Under the pieces are notes generated by a model that did not search any database, was not told the origin of the DNA, and saw only the letters and a list, made by a program, of their open reading frames with translations. Of a stretch of 64,000 nt of DNA, positions 1 to 11,303 are shown piece after piece; position 1 is the stretch's first letter, and every line of letters starts with the position of its first letter. The translations under genes were made by a program, and so were the position numbers. Source of the stretch: Platycnemis pennipes (lineage: Eukaryota; Arthropoda; Insecta; Odonata; Platycnemididae); NCBI GenBank assembly GCA_933228895.1, contig OW121851.1:110071271-110135270 (forward strand), in the 5' to 3' direction.

Positions 1-60
1 GCCGGGTTGGAAAATTGCTGGCCTGATGACTCAATGGTTCGAATCCCGTCCAAGGCGTGG
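1..60 (+). mobile_element. tRNA-like SINE fragment at window edge
   Basis: The stretch at 36-46 (GGTTCGAATCC) matches the RNA polymerase III B-box. It sits where the T-arm of a tRNA-derived SINE head would lie. The A-box half would be at or before the window edge and is not seen. No complete cloverleaf can be drawn, so a functional tRNA is unlikely. Family unknown. Confidence 0.35.
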
Positions 61-1637
61 ATGATGAGTCTTTTCTAAGATTACGATCCTCCGAAGCCTT
101 TGAAACATCTGAAGCCCAAGTCTACGAAACCTATTCGATATTTTCCACTAAATTTCTCACGTTGAACCTCCTCAGTAGGTACAATCTCCTTAGTATCTCC
201 TAGGCAGTAGAATCTCCCATTTATTTCTCATGCCACATACCCTTGCGGTGGCTTTCAGGATATTATGTAAATGTTAAGCTTAGCTACATGGTCATCCTTA
301 TTTGATTCATTCTTTCGATTCATAAATGGTGTACCAACTCCTGTCCTGCATGAATTGGATTGAATCGCTTAATGAATACGGACGGTGAGCCTCACCATTG
401 TCAATAAAATACGAGAAATGACTTCATATATTGCAGGATATATTTTTTTAATTCAGGCACTTTATTTGTTCTATTTTCTTAATTTTTGGCGGGCTTGTCT
501 TGCCTTTGGTATCTTATCGCCGTGCTTAGTCACCGTAATAGTCTACATTCCAGTGATGGAGCCTGGAACTTAATCTATAGAAGGAATTCCGCCCGTCAAT
601 GTTTTTTTCAAGAAAAACACGCTCGGCTTTGGCATTGAATAGGTTGGCGTTTTTCCAGGAGGGAACGAACTGGAGCGTGTTCTTAATTTTTCGAATTCTT
701 GCAATGCGGAAGCTGCTTTTTTGAAGCACTTTATTTTGCTATTATCATTAGTTTTGAGTTGGTCTGGCTCTTAAAGGTGCCTCGTACCAGAAGGATAGGG
801 TTTATGACCAATGGGATTGGAAAGGAAAGGTGGAGACTGCAGGGAAACCCGGCGTGGGCACCAGCGTCGTCACCATATTTTGTAAATGTGGCCATTATGA
901 ACTGTCTTACGGGAAAACAGCTTGGATGGAAATTTTCTTCACAGCAGGGAATAAAAGATTGTTTGAAATACTATACATATTTTTTGTTAACCAATATAAC
1001 AAATATTTTCTTCGGTAACACTAGTACCTAAATATAACCAGCGTCAAGGTAGCCCTTCAAAAAACGGGATCTGATTAATTAAACTCGAGAATAAGTTATG
1101 ACTGAAATGACTTGCATAATCCAGGCTGTCATTTCTCAGAATTCCAATCTTGGAAACTTGATTATTGTCAACTCACCACATTAAATTTCATAGCGCTGAA
1201 GGAAATGGGTGACAGTCGATTCTATCTCGGAGTGGAACCGAACGCATTCAAATTTATCTCCGTCCTGAGTGTTAATGATTTTATGGCTCCTAGTACATAT
1301 CACTAATAATGAGATACATTCGTTGATGCCCTATGCCGTCTTTAATGAGTTATCAGTATCCATAACTCATTTCGTTCGTAACAATCGTAGTATTTTATTT
1401 ATGGCCCCAGAAAAAATATTGATCCGCCCCACTGTTTTATTTCTTGTTTTTTTTCGTCTCGCCCTTTAACCTTTTTGCAGTTGAAAGGCAAAGAACGAAA
1501 AATTGTACTGTAACAGCTCAAATGTTTGTGCAACTCTTTTGAAATGTTACCTTTAGAGAGACTTCACAATCAGGCGACTACTTTTTCTAGAGAGAATAAG
1601 TAAGTGTTTATCTGTCCTCCTCCGCCAGAATGTATAG
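61..1637. other. Non-coding stretch, no recognisable feature
   Basis: Only short open frames occur here (about 110 codons at most), with no recognisable domain and no codon pattern. I see no repeat or RNA gene. It could be intronic or intergenic. Confidence 0.5.
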
Positions 1638-1678
1638 ACAATGTTAAGACATGTATAATATCCATGTCTTAACATTGT
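1638..1678. repeat. Perfect 16-bp inverted repeat (hairpin)
   Basis: The arms 1638-1653 and 1663-1678 are exact reverse complements around a 9-base loop. The left arm is ACAATGTTAAGACATG. AT-rich sequence follows to about 1710 with further short ATACAT repeats. It could be a tiny MITE remnant or a hairpin. No function can be assigned. Confidence 0.8.
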
Positions 1679-1830
1679 ATAATATACACATAATATACAT
1701 ACATTGTATGTGCACTAAAAATAGTGACTAAACGAAAAAATATCATTTAAGAACGTTCAAAAGATCAATGATTTCCCTCTTACCCTCCTAATTTCTCCAT
1801 GTCATTTGCTAATGACTGGATTGAATTTAT

Positions 1831-1896
1831 CATGCATAAAAGCTAAATTTTTCATGTATAAAAGCTAAATTTTTCATGCATAAAAGCTAAATTTTT
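1831..1896. repeat. Tandem repeat, 22 bp x 3
   Basis: Three head-to-tail 22-base units start at 1831, 1853 and 1875, each beginning CATG and containing AAAAGCTAAATTTTT. The middle copy differs by one base (CATGT instead of CATGC). This is a short minisatellite with no sign of coding. Confidence 0.9.
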
Positions 1897-3183
1897 CTCT
1901 GGATCATCCGTAAATTGCTACATGCTACGTAAATTCTACAATCGATGGTTAGGTGCAATTTAGGTAAGAACTTCTACAACAACCATTTTTCTTTTCATAG
2001 TTGATAGCCCATCCTCTGGAACAAATTATGCAATCTCTGGAAAAAATTATAAATTGGATAATGCAAATCCTGGCCCGGGACTCTATATAATGGCATGCAC
2101 TTTTTAAACACCATATGGGATTTCGAAGATCATACAGGTTTACCTAGAATTGGCAGTGTTACTAAATCAATAAAAAGGATGGAGTCGCTCATATATTCCA
2201 AGTCAACTGGAATACTCACTCCAACCACCTGAAGTACCTACCCTAAAGAGGTGGCCTGCAGGTTTTTTTTACGTTAAATATAGTATATCATGCAGTCTGC
2301 AATAACTTCAGTAATGCGTTTTGGCTTTTTTCTTATGGCATCCAAATTGTTTAGCCTCAAAGTTCGGTGGAAGTCCTTGTTAAATATCGTAGGTGGACCT
2401 TACATTGCATTTAATACCTTCACAGGCAGGGCGCTGGTGACAGAAACCCTGTGTGGAGAACAGACTTTAAAAATTTGCATCGCGGATTAATTTCAGTAGA
2501 AAATTTAATCTTCCGTATTCCATTTGGAAGTCAGTACATTCGTGCAGTCACGTTCTCTAGGAAACTTTGACTAAGAACTGTTGGAGGCAGATACGCATTG
2601 CGGAGGCAGATAAATTATGACAAAACTAAAGGAAAGGAAAAGTTTGCTGCGTTTCCTCTTAACAAATCTTGAGTCCTTGATTCCAGAAATGGATCTGAAT
2701 GTGGAAGAAGGTGGGTTTGGATACGAGTCAATGCAGAGTGGACGAAGTCTTACGAATTGTATGAGAGAAATGAATGGAAAAATATTCCCCGTCCCCTTGT
2801 TATCTCTTGACACGCGGCAATGGGCGGAGTCATCGCTATTCTTCCGAACTTTCTCGGAGGGTGTGTCGTTGGTTGGTTGCCAATGGCCAAGGTTTTGATG
2901 GAGAGGGAAGAGGAGAGGGTATAATATGAGAGTGCTAAAGGGAATAGGTGTGGGAAGAATTGGGTGGATGAGAGGGTACGGGTGATGCTGTGCCACAAGG
3001 AAAAAAAAGTAACCAAAAATCAGAGGGCCCTGAAATCCTATCGCATTGTCGCGACAGTTTTAGTGTTTTTATCTTGCCGAGAAACGACCCTGTCTCGAAG
3101 TTTATATGTTAGAAGGTCAGAAGCTCCCGTACTCAGCAGTCGATATGTTTGGAAGAGAAGTTGGCTACTTGATGTATCATATT
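1897..3183. other. Non-coding stretch with purine-rich tract
   Basis: Nothing recognisable. From about 2600 to 3000 the plus strand is purine-rich and gives overlapping open frames on both strands (up to 141 codons on the minus strand, 2571-2996). The peptides are low-complexity P/S/L/F-rich and match no family I know, so I do not call a gene. Confidence 0.45.
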
Positions 3184-3560
3184 ATCGTCGGGGGTTTTCT
3201 TGGGAAGCTGCGTATTACGCGTTGCCGGAATGCAAGCTTTCGCGGCCATTACGGGACGCATCATCAGGCAATGATAAAAAATTGGAAAAGTCAATGTCAA
3301 TAAACAATGGCATACCCGTTTGCGCTGAGCAGTTGAGAGAAAGTTCATTGACTCCCCAAGGACAGGGCCAAGTGGCGGCCACCTTCTGACGTCAGTGGCC
3401 ACCCACCACTCCACTTGGAAAGGGAGGTAGGGATGGGTATATAAGAAATTGACTTTTTTAATTTTTCTATCATTGCCTGATGATGCGTCCTGTAATGGCC
3501 GCGAAAGCTTGCATTCCGACAACGCGTCATACGCAGCTGCCCCCGAAAACCTCCGACGAT
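3184..3560. mobile_element. Foldback element with hammerhead-like arms (Penelope-type ends)
   Basis: The arms at about 3184-3299 and 3447-3560 are inverted copies, roughly 90% alike. On the minus strand of the left arm and the plus strand of the right arm each reads CTGATGATGCGTCC, then GGCCGCGAAAGC. This matches the two conserved hammerhead boxes CUGAUGA and GAAA on either side of a stem II. Penelope-like retroelements are known to carry hammerheads in their terminal repeats, which is why I infer that origin. The spacer at 3370-3425 holds a second nested hairpin (CCAAGTGG paired with CCACTTGG). The stem III and cleavage triplet could not be confirmed, so ribozyme activity is not claimed. Confidence 0.6.
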
Positions 3561-5454
3561 GATGAGTTTCGCTGTGAAAACCTATGTTCCAAATTTGATG
3601 TATCATATTGTCAAACAACTCGATTTAATAGTACTCGTAAGCCAGTGTGAGTCGAATAAGAATGTAATCTGAAAGGTGGAATGTGCGCAAAATCTCAAAA
3701 TAAAACCGATGACTGAACATCAACACAGCCAAATTTGTTGAAAAAATAACTGCAATAAACAAGTAGCTCCTGTAAGGGGTCCTAATGGAACGAAAAATAG
3801 GTGAAATATCGAGGAATACTTTTGCAACACTCTACAGGAATAATCTACATACTCAAAACTACAAGCTTAGAGTTGTAGATCGTAAAGTTTTCAGTAATCA
3901 AATGAAAATAATGTCTTTACTTCATTAAATTTTATATTTATACTATCGTTAATCCGGATTAATTTCCAAATGTAATCAAATGAGTAATGATTGAGCTACA
4001 AATATTTTTGTCCAATCTGATAATGCAGCTGATGAAGATAATACAAATTTTGTGGAAAACATTTGGATGCCTGCGAGAATTCCATAGCAATAAATGTACG
4101 TCAAAACCAATCATTTCCTAAATACGTCCGCTAAATAAACTGTGGTATCCATAAATTCATTTTGGCACTTATTTGCCACCATATATTTTATCAAGTAAAT
4201 AACTTTTCTTTTTCATAAGTTTTTGACAAATATACTTGTCCGTGGTCTTCCTCGTCATTCTTCGTCAATTATTTTCTTGACCATTACGTCACCAGCATGT
4301 TACATAATGTTTTCGTCTTAATTTTGTTTTACCTCTAATTCAATTAAGTTAATTTTTTACTTTACCTAGTACTGTTGATCCCTCTTTGGATATATTTACT
4401 TCTACCCCTATATTCCTTGCATTATTTCCATGGCCTGTTCATCTAATGTTGAGGTTTATGCCTTTCACAGTAAATAATTACGATTTTTTTGCACCGGTTT
4501 TGCCGTATCGCAGATACTGACGGCATAAATAAATCGACCACTCTTCGTTCGTTGACCATGTTTATGCAGCAATTCTCTGAATGAAAACTAGCTACTATCC
4601 TCGTAAATAGATAACTGAGAAGATGATTATTAGCATAAATCACATGATATCTTTCATGGAGGGCATCCGACTGGCAAACCAATGGCTTTTACTACCGAAA
4701 CGTAAAGAAAAGGCAATGTCCGAATGAAGATAACGGCAATTGTATTACTGATCTGCCGATGTATATCACTCACACACGCTGAGTAAAGCAACAATCATGC
4801 TTGCTGGATGTATTAAGCCTGTAGGCGTTTGAAATTTAAATGTGGAAAATATTGCAGTGTTACCTTTGAGGGGAGATGATGAGTGTACTCTTTGATCTCT
4901 TTCAACAAGTAAACAAGTTCGCTTCAAATTTATCTCACTGAAATGTGATAAACTGGAAACAATAAATCCAGAAGCTGACGCCGCCTTTCACACTAGGGCA
5001 TTACGGTGCACGATAAGCACTTATGGCTTCACTATAAATGAATAGTTTCAGATACTTATCATGCAACTTCTTAATTAATATTTGTAAATTTAACCCCAGA
5101 ATCTCCTTTACTCTTTTGTGTTAGAAACTTTCTGGAGTTGTATTCAAATAATTAAAGGTCTGTAGTTTAAAGGGTAAATTTTATGATCACCCAAACGTTA
5201 ATCTAGATTCACATGTCACCCTGTGAGCCATCGCATGGGTGTGTGGCAGTGCGTGTTAGGCTATCAAACGTGGAATCCACTTTTGCTGAAAAGAAAGAGT
5301 ATTTGCAGAAGAAAAAGGACAGGTTAGCACCATTCTGAAGTAAATTATGGAGTGTGATTCGTAGTTTTTTTTTAAACATTCAGGATATGCTTGTGCTCTC
5401 TCAACTTTGTGAGAAAAAAAAATTCCGGTACCTCTCAATCCTACAGTGATCCTC
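3561..5454. other. Non-coding stretch, no recognisable feature
   Basis: AT-rich, without open frames above about 80 codons and without repeats that I can see. Confidence 0.5.
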
Positions 5455-5539
5455 TTAACATGTCGCTTCTGCCGGTCGTTGATGATGCATTGTGGGGGTG
5501 AGAAATATGTCTTCAGTGTCAGCCTCGAACTCCTTTGTT

Positions 5540-5990
5540 TCGAATGCGCTTGCGCTATGTTGGTTTATGCGTCGCTCCATGGACTTGAGTCGACAGCCAT
5601 TCGTTTTGGGTGAGCATGTATTGTTGACCGGATTTGAAGCGAGGAAAACGGATGGAAATCCTTGATGCCCGGGACGAGTGAAGGAAGTGGCCGGGGCTGG
5701 AGAAGGGAGATGATGGAGAGGAAAGGAGACGCAAGTTTTGAGTGCCGCGGTCTTTCGTGACGGAGTAGCATGAGGAGTTTCGGCCAAGATTAATAGTCGT
5801 CGAAGGTTTTTTTGGACGGATGGAGAGGGAAGTTTTCGGGAGGAAGGAATTGAGAGAGGGAAAGGAGGAAGGGGTTAGGAGGAGAAGACGGTGAGGGCTG
5901 TGGAGTAAGGCGAGGGGCAGCTGAGTATGCGATGGGGCGCTCACGCTGTAAAGAGGGCAGCATCTTAAGCAACTTCGAAGCCTTGAGAAG
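5540..5990. other. GA-rich, CpG-containing tract
   Basis: The plus strand is strongly purine-rich, especially at 5690-5900, with runs of GGAGGA and GAGAGGG. Overlapping minus-strand frames (up to 129 codons) are P/S/L-rich low-complexity peptides and are a by-product of the composition. It could be a regulatory polypurine tract or decayed repeat. No gene is supported. Confidence 0.5.
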
Positions 5991-7499
5991 TTATGGGTTC
6001 GTCGGTACCTATCCAGTTTCCGAACTTCCTTTCAAGTGTAACATTTCATCTTGGAGGAGGTCATACTTCCTTTAGGATTCCATTTGAAAAAAAAATTATA
6101 AATCTTCAGCCTCCTCGAAATCTCGGTGGGGTTCATTCGGGGATAAATATTAATGCCTTCGGTAGTCCACAAAATCCTTTTTCTTTATTTTTTTAAACCT
6201 GGGGTACTATTCGAAGGAATAATAAATTTGCATTCAAATATTGGCATTAAATAAGACCGTATAATGAAACGTGACTAAAAGATCGCGGTGAAAAGGCTTG
6301 CGACGCAATACTGCCGCTGTACTTAAATTTTCTTCAGTTCACGAATATGGTATCTAAAGAGGTTTTTAATGTGGTAGGTAATGCTTCCTTTGTTGTGAAT
6401 TACTCCCTTCTTTTATTTTCAGTCAGTCATCAGCGCTAGGTGCTTCGACACAGTAACAAAAGCGCAGAATGTAGAACATTGAGGAGAAACTTGTTAAAGG
6501 TAGTTGTTTCAGGTTTGATTTGGTGGAATATCATAACGAAAGAAAAAGACTGGCAATCTTTCGAGTAACTTGTGAATCGAGGGTATTATTTTCGATTTCA
6601 AATGTCGAATAATTAATTATTTATGTAAGAGTTAGTCTTGTTGTTAGTGTTATAGCATTTATCTTAGTTGAATCGTCCTCGAAATCGTCTTCGCACTTAG
6701 TAATTTTTAATTTCCCTCCATAATTTTTTTCTCGGTTAACCGAAGATTGATTACCTCCGGTCTCCCGTTTCCCCACATTTCCTGATGATTTGTTCATCAC
6801 CTAATGAACACCATTTCTCATATCGTGCATATTTTTTCCCAAAACGGAAGAAGGTCTCTGGGTTTTCATCCTCGCATTTCTTTTTTTTTTCTTATGCACG
6901 TGCTGTTCCCTTAACCGTCGTATCTCATGAATCACTAGACCCATCTGCTAATATTTCCGTGTTGCCCCTGAAATGCCTTCCGGGTTTTTGTGCATCGCAT
7001 CTCCATTTTTCACCCGGCAATCTACTTCGTTCCCAGCGATGAACCTCATCATTATCTCTCCATGAAGCTTTTATTCTTCTCCCCATTTTCTTTTATAACC
7101 AGCCATACTAGTGCGTCATTTACGCCCACCCCACGCTAGTTTCTGCAAATTTTTATTCTGAGAGCATTTATTGCTCCTTCTCTAATATCAGAACTTTAAT
7201 CTATTTCTTCCCGTGCTGCACTACCATATGGAAGTAACCATAGCTTCCATTTTACGGAAATTTAATTTTTTGGGAATTGTATTCACACGCGGCCTGTTTG
7301 GATTCCGTCGATGGCAAAATACGTTCCCACACTTTTTCACATCTAAAAATCCATCACTTGGGCTTAGAAAAATTCCTTGACATCTACACACCCCGCAAGC
7401 CATCATGTAGCTGTGAGGAAGGGGGTGAATCTTCACCAAAAATACACTCTTTGTCCTGTTTAAAAATCATTAGGGGCTGCATTTTAGGTTAACTGTATC
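5991..7499. other. Non-coding stretch, no recognisable feature
   Basis: No domain, repeat or RNA gene seen. A pyrimidine tract with CAG at about 6410-6424 resembles a splice acceptor. The longest frame after it stops within about 20 codons, so no exon is called. Confidence 0.45.
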
Positions 7500-7647
7500 A
7501 ATATTTATTTATTTATTTAAAAACATTTTTCACATACAGCCGTGACGCCAATTTACAGTGAAAAATTTAACAAGACATGAATGAGACAAAAAAACAATAA
7601 CAATATAAAAACTAATGAAGAATAAGCCAGAAGAGGGAGGAAGACGT

Positions 7648-8790
7648 TCATTTAGCTGACAGATGGGACAAAGCTTGTATGGAGAAATTATTGCATGACA
7701 AGTAAAAAGGATCTATGGAGGGAGAGAGTGAGTTTAGAAGGGAGGAGAGGCGGTATAAAAGTGAGCGCTTGGTTAGTGAGATCCTGGGAATAGGTAGATG
7801 GAGTAGGGAGCGCGAGCGGGTGGAACGAGTTGGTATTCTAAAATTCAACAGAGAAAGGAGTTCCGGGCAGTCAGAGGTCGAGTTTAAGGTATTATGAAGT
7901 AATTTCAAATCCATTTTAAGTCTAAGGTTCTGCAGGTTAGATAAGGAGAGAGAAGACAGCACAGCGTCAGAGGACATATTGCGTAAATGTGGGACTCTAT
8001 GTCTGACTATTTTGGCAAAGAAGTGAGGGATGCAATCAAGGGATTTTGGATTAGCCGGGGCTGACATGGACCAAATAGGGGAGCAATATAAAACTATGGG
8101 AAGTACAATAGTTGAAAAGTAGGAGTGTAGTGCAATGGGATATTTAATTTCCGTGAAGCGATAAAGAAGGCCTAATAGGGACATCGCTTTCTTTTTTACG
8201 GTCTGAATGTGGTCGGAGTAATTTAGTTTAGGGTCAGTAATAACACCCAAGTCTCTCATAGTCGTAGTTCTGGTTAAGGGAGATGAATTAATTGTGTTGT
8301 TGAAAATGGTGGGTTTTGTTTTTAATGCAATAGTCATGATGCTGCATTTTCTAGGGTTTAGCTTTAGTTTCCAAGTATCACACCATAGGGCAGTTTGATT
8401 AAGGGCAAGTTGAAGATCTATGCAGTCAGAAGGATTTTTAATTTCCTTGTAAAACTTGCAATCATCAGCGTATAAAAGTGCATGAGTTTTGGAGGACAGT
8501 AGTTGGGACGGAAGATCATTAATAAATAAATTGAATAGATAAGGTCCAAGGACACTGCCCTGAGGAACTCCAGACGTCACAGGAGACCAAGAGGAAGAGG
8601 CACCGGCGAGTATTACCCGCTGGGTTCTGTGGGAGAGAAAGCTAGAGAGGAGGTTAAGGAATCTACCATGTATGCCAAACTGTTGGCTTAATTTATGGAG
8701 GAGGAGTGGATGATGAAGACTGTCAAAAGCCTTGGAGAAGTCAAGGTAGATGGTATCAAGCTGATTGGAGTTATCTATTGCACTGACGCG
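7648..8790 (-). pseudogene. LINE reverse transcriptase, catalytic palm to C-terminus
   Basis: In the second frame the protein resumes with LDFSKAFDSLHH (first catalytic Asp), then SGVPQGSVLGP, then the YADD catalytic box at about residues 37-40 after the internal Met at 8580. The thumb region has RDLGVITDPKLNYSDHI and VLYCSPIWS, and the frame ends at a TGA at 7648-7650. These residues are intact, so the only obvious defects of this copy are the 5' truncation and the frameshift. It is not a host gene. Confidence 0.9.
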
Positions 8791-9530
8791 TCATGACGGC
8801 GTGGTGCTGGAAGACAGAGAGATTCGTTTGGCATGATCTACCCGGGAGGAAACCATGCTGTTGGGAGGATAAAAAAGGAGAGGTGAAATAGTAAATCCTG
8901 TTTAGAATTATGCGCTCACACACAGAAGATAAAATAGGGAGTAGAGAAATCGGACGATAGTTTGAGACCTCATATTTAGGACCAGATTTATGTACAGGGA
9001 TGACATTCGCCATTTTCCATTGGTAAGGAAAAATTCCGAGGGAAAAGCAGCGATTGAAAAGCAGGCTCAGAGGTGTCGCGAGGGAGGACGTACAGTTTCG
9101 TACAAAGATGGGGCTGAGGCCATCAGGGCCAGGAGAGCGATGGAGAGGGATTTTGCGGATAAATTGAAGAACTTCCCGGGGGTCGGTCTGTACCTGGGAT
9201 AGACAGTGACTACCATTTGGGGTGAGGAAATGATCGGAGGTGATGGAGAGATTGGATATAGGCGTTAAACAATCCGAGAAGAATTTTTTGAATAAGTTTG
9301 GTCTATTGGGTCCAGCAGTATCATTAGATTTATAGGATAAAGTATCAGGTATGCGGGAGCGATTGCGGCGGCGATTAACAAAAGACCAGAAATTTTTGGG
9401 CTTAGTGGTAATGGATGAGCATATACTCTGCGCATACTCTTCGTGGTCTCGGCGGTTTAGAGTCTTTGAATAGCGACGTAGTTCTGTGAAAGAACGTCGA
9501 GTGTGCACATTTGGAAATATAAGAATAATG
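8771..9530 (-). pseudogene. LINE reverse transcriptase, N-terminal part (fingers and start of palm)
   Basis: This open frame encodes the first part of a LINE RT. Readable landmarks in order are RRSFTELRRYSK at the start, PGPDGLSP, WKMANVIPVHKSG, NYRPISLLP and QHGFLPGRSCQTNL. These are the conserved fingers motifs of non-LTR RTs. Similarity fades above about 9530, so the apparent start Met at 9580 is not biological. The frame runs into a stop near 8771. A shift of one frame at about 8790 restores the next conserved block, so this is a frameshifted relic. Confidence 0.88.
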
Positions 9531-9865
9531 TAAGCGTGCTGTTCGTTGGGTAACCTAAAAGGCCTTATAATGACATGCAATTACCTAGGCTACATATCGA
9601 TACACTTAAGTATGTATTATTAAATATGGTAACGGCTATTAAGATCCCTACCCTTTAAACCATGTATGTTGCCACAACGCTGCAGCAACGTCTCACTGCA
9701 ACCTACTGGGAGTTGCTGCAACGTTATGACAACGTCGTAAAAGCCTCCAAATGTCCTCCCTACTACGTCCTGGCAACGTCTTCACAACGTTATTGCAACC
9801 TGACACAAAAGATTATTGCAACCTTCCTGCAACCTTTAAATAATACTCATAATTGTGTCATTTCA

Positions 9866-10053
9866 AAAATTATATCCTTCTGATAATTGTTTTTTCACTC
9901 CAGATGATAATGAAGTGCGTATAATAAACTTTTTCCAAGTTACTTTCTGGCTCAAAAATTTCGAACTTAAATTTTTTCTGAGCCCTCAACACTATTGGAG
10001 ACGTAATTACTACGTAGCAGGAACGTTGCATTGCGACCTGAATAGCGCTTCGA
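9866..10053. repeat. Direct repeat copy 1 (about 188 bp)
   Basis: Shares ATATCCTTCTG, TTTCGAACTT, CTATTGGAGACGTAATTA and GCGACCTGAATA, in order, with 10226-10412. Similarity is roughly 75-80%, so the duplication is old. Confidence 0.75.
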
Positions 10054-10225
10054 GTGGGGAAATTGCGACGCTAGGTTCTCATGCAAGATTAAATGAATGA
10101 CTTAGTGGAAAATACTTGTGCCTGGGTTTCTCATGCAACAATAAATTAGGCTTACAGCGGAACGCTCTATTGATATACCCGCGAGAATATTTTCAATGCC
10201 CCAAGTCTTCTCATATAGGGATTTA

Positions 10226-10412
10226 AAAATATATCCTTCTGGCAATTGTTAATTCACTTCACATGACAAAGAAGCGCGTATAAAACAACATTTTCTAAGT
10301 CACTTTCTGCCTCAGCTATTTCGAACTTTAAAAAAATTTTGTTCTCGAAACTATTGGAGACGTAATTATAACGTTGCAGCGACGTTGCAAAGCGACCTGA
10401 ATAACGCTGCAA
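10226..10412. repeat. Direct repeat copy 2 (about 188 bp)
   Basis: Partner of 9866-10053 at an offset of 360 bases. This copy keeps more of the GTTGCAGCGACGTTGC words at its end, where copy 1 has diverged. Confidence 0.75.
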
Positions 10413-10519
10413 CCTCTGCAACCTCGAACAACCTGTCTGTAATGTTGCTGCAACATTTTGTGTTACTGGGTAATTACGAGGAAAGAAAACTATCTCCATC
10501 TTAAGATACCTTTATCTTA

Positions 10520-10575
10520 TCTGGCAACCGACAGCTAAGGTTATTTACTGCAAATAGGATAGGTGGGGTATTAGG
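10520..10575 (-). mobile_element. SINE 3'-end fragment
   Basis: The stretch with CAACCGACAGCTAAGG and ATAGGATAGGTGG closely matches the 3' body of the full-length SINE at 63160-63498 (63184-63240), in the same orientation. Only the 3' portion is present. Confidence 0.65.
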
Positions 10576-11128
10576 TATAGTTAGCGATTTTCATAGTTAT
10601 AAACAATATGGAAATTATACTATATTTGGATTACTTCATAATTTAGTGTGATTGGACCAAATATTAAAATCGTACGGATAAAAGGCTCTATCTATATAAT
10701 AGCAGTATTTTCTCACAGAAAAAAAAACCTTTCAGCTTCACCGTGTTTCCAGTCACGGTAAATGATTTTTTTTCTCTGAAAATCTTGCTATTTTTCACAT
10801 CAGCGAGTAAATTCTTTAAAGGTTTTTCCTCCTTTTTTTCAATGTTTGAACTTTTTTGTCTCTAACATTGCTCATCCGATCATATTTCAAGCCGTAACCG
10901 TCTATTCTCTCCCAATGAACTTTAATGGGTGGGTAGAGGATTGTTCTTCCGATTTCTATAGGTGGATTAGACGGAGTAATAAAATGCTGCTTCTGGTAGG
11001 ACAGTAAATCAAATGGTAGTAGTTGCACTAAATTTCCTTACATAATCTGTTGGTAAATGAAGCTGATGATTAAATTCACTTAACTCAGTAGAGCGTCCTG
11101 TTGAGTGATTGAGCATATTGAGTTAAAG
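10576..11128. other. Non-coding stretch, no recognisable feature
   Basis: AT-rich with no supported gene or repeat. Confidence 0.5.
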
Positions 11129-11130
11129 TA

Positions 11131-11301
11131 CTGGGTGTGGCAACATAACTTCCTTTTTATATGGATATATCCATATAAAAAAGGAAGTTATGTTGGATAT
11201 ATCATTATAAAAAAGGAAGTTATGTTGGATATATCCATATAAAAAAGGAAGTTATGTTGGATATATCCATATAAAAAAGGAAGTTATGTTGCCACACCCT
11301 G
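11131..11301. mobile_element. Mariner/Tc1-type MITE with expanded interior
   Basis: The element is bounded by TA dinucleotides (11129-11130 and 11302-11303), the target duplication of Tc1/mariner elements. The terminal inverted repeats are about 30 bp: the left starts CTGGGTGTGGCAACATAACT and the right, reverse-complemented, starts CAGGGTGTGGCAACATAACT. No transposase is present (171 bp in all). The interior consists of repeated copies of the TIR-proximal sequence. Confidence 0.85.
11171..11290. repeat. 32-bp tandem repeat inside the MITE
   Basis: GGAAGTTATGTTGGATATAT recurs with GGAAG at 11183, 11215, 11247 and 11279, an exact 32-base period. Each unit is itself close to a palindrome around GGATATATCC and derives from the right TIR. 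Confidence 0.92.
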
Positions 11302-11303
11302 TA

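Larger units (their letters stand above)
7501..9535 (-). mobile_element. 5'-truncated CR1/Jockey-like LINE
   Basis: The minus strand carries about 2 kb of a non-LTR retrotransposon: the RT domain, the region after it, a short 3' UTR and a TAAA-repeat tail (seen as TTTA repeats at 7502-7519). The 5' half with the apurinic endonuclease is missing, as expected when target-primed reverse transcription stops early. The reading frame is broken once in the RT palm. The DLGV...D.KL motif and C-terminal layout fit the CR1/Jockey group, but the clade cannot be fixed by eye. No clear target-site duplication was found. Confidence 0.9.
9649..10472. mobile_element. GCAAC-rich candidate TIR element with internal duplication
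   Basis: Both ends read TACCC inward (9648-9653, and GGGTA at 10468-10472 on the other strand), followed by loosely matching arms containing ATGTTGC and CAGCAACG. Arrays of the words GCAACG, GCAACCT and ACGTTGC fill 9660-9840 and 10370-10465. Two direct repeats of about 188 bp (9866-10053 and 10226-10412, offset 360) lie between. No open frame codes for a known protein. The boundaries and the class are uncertain. Confidence 0.4.

Noticed and set aside
5455..5972. Overlapping minus-strand frames of 60-129 codons
   Set aside because: They result from a purine-rich plus strand; the peptides are P/S/L-rich low complexity.
11171..11290. CRISPR-like array
   Set aside because: The repeats are contiguous without spacers and lie inside a transposon; the DNA is eukaryotic.
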